A stretch of DNA of 11,037 bases from Deltaproteobacteria bacterium. GTDB taxonomy: Bacteria; Desulfobacterota; Desulfobaccia; Desulfobaccales; Desulfobaccaceae. A program made the translations under genes and the position numbers. Shown here in pieces: positions 6,162-11,037 of the stretch. Under the pieces are notes generated by a model. That model made no database searches and was not told the DNA's origin. It was given only the letters and a program-made list of their open reading frames with translations. The DNA is taken from positions 1-11,037 of the forward strand of contig VGSX01000101.1 in NCBI GenBank assembly GCA_016874895.1, read 5' to 3'. Every line of letters starts with the position of its first letter. Positions within the stretch are counted from its first letter, which is position 1.

Positions 6162-6932
6162 TCAGATCAAACCCAGGGCCAGGCCGACGGCAATCCCCAG
6201 AAGCATGCCGGCTACCAGGAGTTGAATGCCCCGCAGGGTCACCTTGTTGAGCAGCCTATTTCCCAGGAAGGCTCCGGAGAAGGCCGACAGGACCGCGGCG
6301 GCAAGCATCGACACGCCATCGCCCTGGAGAAGGGAGAAACTGGCGCTGTAGACAATTATCCGGGGGATATCCACCAGCAGGGTGATGACCACCCCGGTGG
6401 CGATGAAGCTTTCTTTGCTCAGACCTGCTTTGAGGAGAAAGATGCTGCGCAAGGCGCCCTGGTGTCCGGAGAGGCCGCCAAAAAAGCCGCTGAGGAGGCC
6501 GCCCAGAGGCAGATATTTCTTTTCGACTGATATTTCAGCCAAGCGGGGCAGCAGTTCGAACAGGGCAAAAAAGACCATGAGGCCGGCCACCACCAGCTTC
6601 ACCGGCATTATCTGGAACTGCAGACCAAAAAGTTGATAGGTCAGCAGGGGCTGCAGGTGGGAGAGCCACAGAAGCATGCGGGCTCCCAGGAGGGCGGCCA
6701 GGATGGCCGGCAGGCCGAAGCGCAGCACGGTGGCTCTATCGGCATGGCGGCCCAGGAGGGCGAACTTAAAAAGGTTGTTGAGGAGGTGGACGATGGCCGT
6801 CAGGGCAATAGCCGTGTCGATGGGGAAAAAAATGGCCATGGCCGGCAACAGCAGGGTCCCCAGGCCGAACCCGGAAAACAGCGTTAATCCTGAGGCCAGA
6901 AAGGCAACTAAACAGATGACCAGGTAGTTCAT
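6162..6932 (-). CDS. TauE/SafE family sulfite/anion permease
   Basis: A 256-residue, highly hydrophobic inner-membrane protein with about seven to eight predicted membrane segments. It contains the repeated family signature: SGFGLGTLLLPAM near the N-terminus and GFFGGLSGHQGALRS in the middle, the two halves of the TauE/SafE (PF01925) repeat. Members export sulfite, sulfoacetate or other organosulfur anions, or act as uncharacterised permeases. In a sulfur-respiring anaerobe a sulfur anion is a natural but unproven substrate. The ATG at 6932-6930 faces the methyltransferase gene across a shared upstream region. No operon partner is visible on its strand. Confidence 0.88.
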   Translation of the reverse strand: MNYLVICLVAFLASGLTLFSGFGLGTLLLPAMAIFFPIDTAIALTAIVHLLNNLFKFALLGRHADRATVLRFGLPAILAALLGARMLLWLSHLQPLLTYQLFGLQFQIMPVKLVVAGLMVFFALFELLPRLAEISVEKKYLPLGGLLSGFFGGLSGHQGALRSIFLLKAGLSKESFIATGVVITLLVDIPRIIVYSASFSLLQGDGVSMLAAAVLSAFSGAFLGNRLLNKVTLRGIQLLVAGMLLGIAVGLALGLI

Positions 6933-6975
6933 GGCTAGCAGCTTTGAGCAGAAATCTGAAAATTAATAAAATCGT

Positions 6976-6981
6976 TATAAT
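6976..6981 (+). promoter_or_regulatory. Possible -10 box for the methyltransferase gene
   Basis: A perfect TATAAT sits in the AT-rich stretch between the divergent permease and methyltransferase genes, 49 bases before the preferred methyltransferase start. At 17 bp spacing the -35 region (AATCTG) is poor, so this is a suggestion only. Confidence 0.3.
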
Positions 6982-7030
6982 TCTTTTTCGTGTTAAGAGC
7001 CATACAGATCAAGAAAAGATCGGCTTTGAG

Positions 7031-7657
7031 ATGACCGATACCTTTGAGAAATATGCCCAGGAATATGATGACTGGTTCACCCGGCATAAGATGGTGTATG
7101 ACGCCGAATTAGCGGCGGTGGCGGCGCTTATGCCCGGAACCGGCCACGGTTTGGAGATAGGCGTGGGTACCGGACGCTTTGCCGGACCTCTAAGGATTAG
7201 AATCGGGGTGGAGCCGGCCTGGGCCATGGCCCGCATGGCTCAGAGCAGAGGAATCCAGGTCATTTCCGGTGATGCCCAAGCCCTCCCCATCAAGGCAGCC
7301 TCCTGTGATTTTATCCTGCTGATTACGGTCCTGTGTTTTCTAACGGACCCGGTTCTGGCTCTGCGGGAGGCGACCCGGGTCCTGAAACCGCACGGCCGCC
7401 TGATTATCGGTCTGATCGACCCGGAAAGCCCCTTGGGTCGGTCGTACGAGGCAAAAAAGGATAGAAGCCGGTTTTATCGGCAGGCGACGTTCCACCGGGT
7501 CCGCCAGGTGCTGCACTGGCTGGGGGAGTTGGGGTACCACAACCCCGAAATCCGCCAGACCATTTTCCACGATCTGCCGGACGTCACGGCTCCGGAACCG
7601 GTGCGAGACGGATACGGCGAGGGCGCTTTTGTGGTGCTGGCGGCTGAAAAATTATGA
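7031..7657 (+). CDS. Class I SAM-dependent methyltransferase
   Basis: A 208-residue protein of the Methyltransf_11/UbiE-like group. It opens with MTDTFEKYAQEYDDWF, typical of this group's N-terminus. Motif I is GLEIGVGTGRF (40-50), GVEP follows as the acidic ribose-binding position, GDAQALP is motif II-like, and ATRVLKPHGRLIIG is the post-II/III segment. The substrate cannot be told; small-molecule methylation in quinone, metabolite or metalloid pathways is possible. The start at 7031 is preferred because upstream in-frame codons (from TTG 6944) encode non-conserved, Lys/Ile-rich residues through the promoter-like region. The Shine-Dalgarno sequence is weak. It stands alone, divergent from the permease. 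Confidence 0.85.
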   Translation: MTDTFEKYAQEYDDWFTRHKMVYDAELAAVAALMPGTGHGLEIGVGTGRFAGPLRIRIGVEPAWAMARMAQSRGIQVISGDAQALPIKAASCDFILLITVLCFLTDPVLALREATRVLKPHGRLIIGLIDPESPLGRSYEAKKDRSRFYRQATFHRVRQVLHWLGELGYHNPEIRQTIFHDLPDVTAPEPVRDGYGEGAFVVLAAEKL

Positions 7658-7696
7658 GCCTGACTTCCTCGGGCGGTCCATGCTCCAGTTCAAGCT

Positions 7697-7865
7697 TTAA
7701 ATTTCTTGTAAGCGTTCAGCGGTCAGCTTTCAGCCGTCAGCTAATGCTTTAAATTCAAATAGTTATTCTAAGATGGCAGATCGCTGGTTTCTCGTTTAGT
7801 TTTCTTAACCCATTGTTTTTGCTGAAAGCTGATTGCTGATAGCTGAACGCCTACAATTTCTTTAA
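7697..7865. repeat. Inverted repeat with heptameric arms
   Basis: The left arm (7713-7740) consists of four NNTCAGC heptamers and the right arm (7821-7848) of four GCTGANN heptamers. Outer flanks TTGTAAGCGTTCAGC (7707-7721) and GCTGAACGCCTACAA (7842-7856) also pair, with one mismatch. The intervening 80 bases are AT-rich. The right arm reaches the stop codon of the small Cys-rich gene (7851-7853). It may act as a transcription end between the convergent methyltransferase gene and the selenoprotein operon, or be a dispersed non-coding repeat. Confidence 0.65.
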
Positions 7866-8045
7866 CTTTTCAAGGCTAAGCCGGCGTCTGACCCCGGGGG
7901 GAGCGAAGTGTTCACAGGAGTGCTGATCCCGGGCGAATTGCTCTTTTCTGCCATCCCACGGTTCCGCCTGGAGACAGGTGCCCATTCGCAAGGAGGCCGC
8001 CTCCGGTTGAAAATGCCGGCAGTCCATGCACCTCACCGGACGCAT
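7851..8045 (-). CDS. Small four-cysteine protein, putative metal-binding
   Basis: A 64-residue protein with C6, C9, C24 and C44 in a CMDCRHF-x11-C-x19-CEHF pattern, likely one zinc or Fe-S site. It ends in a basic tail (RRRLSLEKLKKL). Proteins with an N-terminal CxxCRHF motif and a later C-x2-F are common small unknowns in anaerobes. I do not know a function. The start at 8045 is favoured since the longer frame to 8132 would overlap the TVP38 gene by 65 bases. The ribosome site is weak. It is the last gene of the minus-strand selenoprotein operon, 22 bases after the TVP38 gene, and its stop lies in the heptameric inverted repeat. Confidence 0.55.
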   Translation of the reverse strand: MRPVRCMDCRHFQPEAASLRMGTCLQAEPWDGRKEQFARDQHSCEHFAPPGVRRRLSLEKLKKL

Positions 8046-8067
8046 GCCGATCCAAGCATACGCAACT

Positions 8068-8814
8068 TCATAACTCAGACTCCTCTGTGTGGTTTTTTGA
8101 GGAAGCCGGGGGTGTTGTTTCGGTCTTAACATCTTGCCAGATTTTCAGCTTGTTGATGATTTTCGGGATAAAGAGTGAAAAGACAAACAGTGCCAGGGAA
8201 AAGAATACCTTCCCGGAAAGGAGGTTGGCCCATTGGCCGGTGGCCCAGACTTCTTTCACGGTGCCGACGAAGAATGTGAAGATAAAGGTTCCCGCCAGGA
8301 TGCCCAACCCCGTGCCCCACAGATAATCCCGGAAGCGCACCTTGGTCAGCCCCATGCCGAAGTTCATGGGGGTGAAGGGGAAATAGACCAGGCGCAGATA
8401 GAGCACGGTGGCAAAGCCGTTGCGTTCGATGGCGTCGTCATATTTTTGTAGCCGGTCGCCGATGAGGGAAGCGGCGAACTCCCGGCCCAGGTAGCGGCCG
8501 ATGAGAAAACCCCCCGCAGCCCCCAGCATGGCCCCGAGCCAGACGTAGAGAAAACCCCAGTAGGCCCCGAAGATGGCAGCCCCCAGGGCCGTGAGCAGGG
8601 TGCCGGGCAGGAACAGGCAGACCCCCGCGGCATAGAACAGGATAAAGGCCAGGGGCGCCCAGAGGCCTGCCGCGGCCAGCCAGGCGCCCAGTCTCTCCGC
8701 CGTGAGCAACTCCTGGATGGCCGGCGTGCGCACCGCCAGCACTGCGGCGCTAATAAATACCAGGAGCAGGACAGCCTTAAGGGCAGCCCTAGAGGAGATT
8801 TTCGCTGACATCAT
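8068..8814 (-). CDS. TVP38/TMEM64 (VTT domain) membrane protein
   Basis: A 248-residue inner-membrane protein with an N-terminal membrane segment and a VTT/SNARE-associated domain (about 60-190). It contains FLPGTLLTALGAAIFGAYWG, then GAAGGFLIGRYLGRE and the YLRLVYFPFTPMNFGMGLT stretch that marks the TVP38/DedA-like superfamily. The C-terminus is short, charged and cytoplasmic. Relatives are linked to lipid scrambling and membrane stress, and some sit next to mercuric reductase or thiol-redox genes; the exact role is unknown. It follows the thioredoxin-fold selenoprotein by 15 bases and so belongs to the same operon. ATG 8814 or the adjacent ATG 8811 could be used; AGG lies four bases upstream. 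Confidence 0.88.
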   Translation of the reverse strand: MMSAKISSRAALKAVLLLVFISAAVLAVRTPAIQELLTAERLGAWLAAAGLWAPLAFILFYAAGVCLFLPGTLLTALGAAIFGAYWGFLYVWLGAMLGAAGGFLIGRYLGREFAASLIGDRLQKYDDAIERNGFATVLYLRLVYFPFTPMNFGMGLTKVRFRDYLWGTGLGILAGTFIFTFFVGTVKEVWATGQWANLLSGKVFFSLALFVFSLFIPKIINKLKIWQDVKTETTPPASSKNHTEESEL

Positions 8815-8829
8815 GAGACCTGCCGCCTT

Positions 8830-9150
8830 TCATCTGCCAAAAAGGCGGCTTAAGAAGCCTTTCTTGGCCGGCTCCGGTTCCGGCAGACCCAGGTGGCGGC
8901 AGATGGCCGCCTCCAGCTTTTCTTCGGCAATATCAGAACCTTCCACCACGATCTCCTCGCCCACCATCACCGCCGGGGCCACTGGCAGATCCCGGGCGAA
9001 ATATTCATCGGTCTGGTAATCAGCCAGCGGTTGCGAAAAAATATCGAATTCAATGGGATACTTGGCGCCCAACCTGGGCATCATGGCCTGAAAATGCTTT
9101 CAGGGCTTACCGTTGGGCTCATTGAGAAAGAATCTGACTTTGAGTGACAT
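8830..9150 (-). CDS. Thioredoxin-fold selenoprotein with one in-frame UGA
   Basis: A 106-residue protein if the TGA at 9102-9100 is read as selenocysteine (U17). It starts MSLKVRFFLNEPNGKP, then U17, then KHFQAMMPRL. The part after the TGA keeps a thioredoxin/glutaredoxin-like pattern: FDIF strand, VAPAVMVGEEIVVEGSDI (cis-Pro region and last strands) and a C-terminal helix. The start ATG 9150 has a near-perfect GGAGG four bases upstream and follows the DsbD-fusion stop by ten bases. In contrast, a start at 9084 after the TGA has no ribosome site and removes the first strand and the active-site loop. U17 lies where the redox Cys at the start of the first helix belongs. A hairpin with a GGU loop lies 25 nt after the TGA. 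No signal peptide is seen, so it is probably cytoplasmic, perhaps feeding electrons to the DsbD thioredoxin domain side. A Cys-to-opal pseudogene is the alternative. Confidence 0.75.
9064..9088 (-). promoter_or_regulatory. Candidate bacterial SECIS hairpin after U17
   Basis: Reading the minus strand, GCCCA (9079-9075) pairs with TGGGC (9071-9067) around the three-base loop GGT. An outer GGC (9088-9086) pairs with GCC (9066-9064) across a six-base bulge. The loop begins 25 nt after the UGA with G in its first position, the layout expected for a SelB-binding bacterial SECIS within the coding region. It was found by eye, not by a folding program. Confidence 0.5.
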
Positions 9151-9160
9151 ATTTCCTCCT

Positions 9161-10900
9161 TTAGGGTTCCGATTTTTGAGCTTGCACCATCCTGAGCAGA
9201 AAACGGTCCGGCGGCAGGAAGTCCACCAGCCGCAATCCGGTAATTTCCCGTCCCTGGGCATCCAGAAAGACCACTGTGGGCACTCCCTTGACCTGGTAGT
9301 GCTGCAGCAGCCGGGCGTGCTGCGGATCACCTTTTTGGGTCAGATCGATTTTTATCATGACGAAATCCTGGGCGGCTTTTTTCACCACCTCCGGATGGCG
9401 GAACGTGAGGTCGTCAAGTTCCCGGCAGGGGGCGCACCAGGTGGCGTAAAAATCGATGATCACCGGTTTCTGCTGTTTCCGGGCTTCTTCCAGGAGGGCT
9501 TCCGAGTAAGGCTGCCAGGCTACTCCTGGCCCCCGCAAGGCCCAGGAACCCACCAGCAGCAGGGCTACCAGCAGACCGGCGGCGAAAACCCCGGATTTGA
9601 GCCAGGGGAAGGCTCGAAAGCCGGCCGTGGTGCGATCCAGCAGGCCCAGGTGAACCCCGGCGGCCGAGGCAATCAGGCCCAGGAGGATGACGCCCCAGGC
9701 TTCCGGCAGGATGGGGCGGATAAAATGAACGGCCAGACCCACCAGCACCCAGCCCATGAGTTGCCGTACCCAGATCAGCCATTCCCCGGAGCGGGGCAGC
9801 TTCTCCAGGCTGCCGCTGAACAGGGCCAGGAAAAACAGGGGCAGTCCCAGCCCCAGGGAAAGCGTAAAAAACACCGCGAATCCCAGCCAGACCGACCCCT
9901 GGCTGGCCACCCAGGTGAGCAGACCCAGGACAAACGGGCCGATGCAGGGGGCCGCCACCAGACCCAGAGTGAGGCCCATAAACAGAGTCCCGAAAAATCC
10001 GGCATAGGACCTGGTTGCCGCCTGGGTCACCCTGTGGGGCAGGCGCAGCTCCCACAAACCGAAAAGGCTGGCGGCAAAAACCAGCAGGATGCCCGCCACG
10101 GCCAGCAGGACGAAGGGGTTCTGCAGCAGGGCCCCCATCAGTCCGCCGGTCAAAGCTGCGGCCACGCCCAACGCGGTGTTGGTAACCGCCAGGCCCCCCA
10201 GGTAAAAAAGGCCGTGGGCCAGCAAGCGGCCCCGGCTGCCGCCGCTCAAACCGGCAAAATAGGAAACCGTGATGGGAATCAGCGGGTAGACGCAGGGGGT
10301 CAGGTTCAGGGCCATACCCCCGGCAAAGACCCCCAGGAGGGTCCAGAGCAGAGACCAGCCGAGGACAGGTCCCGGAGGCGCCGGCGCAGTTTCCCACACC
10401 TCCCGGGGCGAACTGGCCACCGGCAGACCCTGTTCCTGCCAGGCCGGGTAGCCCAGCGGGTCGCGGTAAACGTTTTTATAACCGAGTTGCACGGCCACCC
10501 GGGCCGCGGCGTCGCTGCGGACTCAGGCCAGGCCCGCTCAGTAAAAGACCACCGGCCGGTTTTTATCGGGTCCCAAAAGCGCCAGTAAAGGTTTTTCCGC
10601 CCGCCAGCGGCCCCACCAGGTAGGCTCGATGGGAAAGTGCAGGGCCCCCTGGATATAGCCGGACATGAATTCCCAGTCCTGGCGGGTGTCCACCAGGAGG
10701 ACACTGTGAGGCTCCTGCTGATACCGGGCCGCTAACTCCTGGGTGGTGATGAGGCGATAGCCGCCGCGTTCCGCCTCTCTTTGGGCGTCCGCCCAGGTGG
10801 CGTCCACCGGGGACGGCAGGGGGCGGTGTTGGTAAGAGAGGATGGCCCCACCCAGGAGCAGGGCTGTCAGGGCCAGGAGCAGATTTCTCTTGAAGTTCAT
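9161..10900 (-). CDS. Rhodanese-DsbD-thioredoxin fusion selenoprotein with two in-frame UGAs
   Basis: One frame of 579 codons runs from ATG 10900 to TAA 9163-9161 if TGA at 10540-10538 (U121) and 10525-10523 (U126) are read as selenocysteine. A signal anchor (residues 4-22) is followed by a rhodanese domain (about 50-160): DTRQDWEFMSGYIQGALHFP, then VVFY-U-AGLA-U-VRSDAAA and NVYRDPLGYPAWQEQGLPV. Both U positions are those of Cys in the YCxGxxCxxS form of this loop. A DsbD membrane core follows with its paired cysteines C203 (NLTPCVYPLIP) and C319 (VAAPCIGPF). The C-terminal thioredoxin domain has WCAPC (C489, C492). DsbD carries electrons from cytoplasmic thioredoxin to envelope substrates; here the rhodanese occupies the place of the N-terminal DsbD-alpha domain. 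AAGGA precedes the ATG. Frame, homology and domain order are continuous across both TGAs, so two broken genes are unlikely. Other genes here end in TGA, so UGA is not globally reassigned. Confidence 0.82.
10490..10508 (-). promoter_or_regulatory. Candidate bacterial SECIS hairpin after U126
   Basis: On the minus strand CGCGGCC (10508-10502) pairs with GGCCGTG (10496-10490), seven pairs including one G-U, around the loop CGGGT (10501-10497). The loop starts 21 nt after the second UGA and 36 nt after the first, with G as its second base. It may serve one or both UGAs. The region is GC-rich, so chance hairpins are easy and confidence is limited. Confidence 0.45.
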
Positions 10901-10924
10901 GGTTCTTCCTTAAAAACACCTATT

Positions 10925-11037
10925 TCAAGCCAGTCGGCCTTCCTGCTTGAGCTTGGTAATTAAAAAAGCCGCTCCGGCCGGGGAGAGTCCCAATTTCCGG
11001 GAAACCTCCTCCGGGTCGGAACTGCCCTGCTCCTTTA
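10925..11037 (-). CDS. Helix-turn-helix protein, C-terminal fragment
   Basis: The last 36 residues of a gene that enters from the right edge. DPEEVSRKLGLSPAGAAF with LITKLKQEGRLA reads as a winged-helix/HTH segment like those of FeoC-type or other small DNA-binding regulators. The stop is TGA 10927-10925. Reading through it would add only four residues before TAA, so I take it as a normal stop. It ends 24 bases before the rhodanese-DsbD gene and is probably co-transcribed, making it a candidate regulator of the operon. Its N-terminus is not in the window. Confidence 0.55.
   Translation of the reverse strand, partial: KEQGSSDPEEVSRKLGLSPAGAAFLITKLKQEGRLA

Noticed and set aside
9113..10588. 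A 491-codon plus-strand frame opposite the DsbD fusion.
   Set aside because: It is very Gln/Gly/Pro-rich, has no recognisable domain, and lies antisense to a gene with clear DsbD and thioredoxin motifs. It is a GC-bias shadow.
10925..10927. TGA at the end of the partial HTH gene as a further selenocysteine codon.
   Set aside because: Reading through adds only four residues before TAA, and the HTH segment looks complete.
7851..11037. Genome-wide reassignment of UGA to an amino acid as the explanation for the in-frame TGAs.
   Set aside because: hemB, gmhA, the TauE/SafE gene, the methyltransferase gene and the TVP38 gene all end in TGA, and Trp is encoded by TGG throughout.

Overview
The window looks like chromosomal DNA from an anaerobic, GC-rich member of the Desulfobacterota, a sulfate-reducing or syntrophic 'deltaproteobacterium' (inference). 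The evidence is a CooC-type nickel maturation ATPase, a B12-type radical SAM enzyme, a TauE/SafE exporter, an FmdB zinc ribbon and apparent selenocysteine use. There is no rRNA, tRNA, CRISPR array or phage module.

Layout. 1-450 (+) is the 3' part of a CooC-like gene. 451-876 has no secure gene but holds two REP-like palindromes and a 39-codon reading frame. 877-3085 (-) is a four-gene run: phosphoheptose isomerase GmhA, a deoxyhypusine-synthase-like protein, a cyclophilin-like protein and an FmdB-type zinc ribbon. A 348-base divergent intergenic region follows, with a third REP-like palindrome. 3434-5731 (+) is a two-gene operon of a radical SAM/B12-binding protein and hemB (porphobilinogen synthase). 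The 3' end of hemB runs into a roughly 200 bp IS630-derived element that has its own inverted repeats and a frameshifted transposase tail. The element also interrupts a decayed unidentified reading frame on the minus strand (up to about 6150). 6162-6932 (-) is a TauE/SafE permease and 7031-7657 (+) a SAM methyltransferase, divergently arranged. 7697-7865 holds an inverted repeat whose arms are tandem heptamers.

The most striking part is the right end, 7851-11037, read right to left on the minus strand. It is a compact run of five genes: a partial HTH protein, a rhodanese-DsbD-thioredoxin fusion, a small thioredoxin-fold protein, a TVP38/TMEM64 membrane protein and a small Cys-rich protein. 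Conventional ORF calling splits the fusion gene and cuts the front off the small thioredoxin-fold gene, because both contain in-frame UGA codons (two in the fusion, one in the small protein). The codons sit where redox-active Cys is expected. Reading through restores full-length proteins with good ribosome binding sites and tight spacing. Small G-bearing hairpins suitable as bacterial SECIS elements lie 21-25 nt downstream of two of the three UGAs. I read this as a selenoprotein operon for envelope thiol/selenol redox transfer: the rhodanese with two selenocysteines takes the place of the usual periplasmic DsbD-alpha domain and would exchange electrons with the DsbD membrane core. The operon's substrate is unknown.
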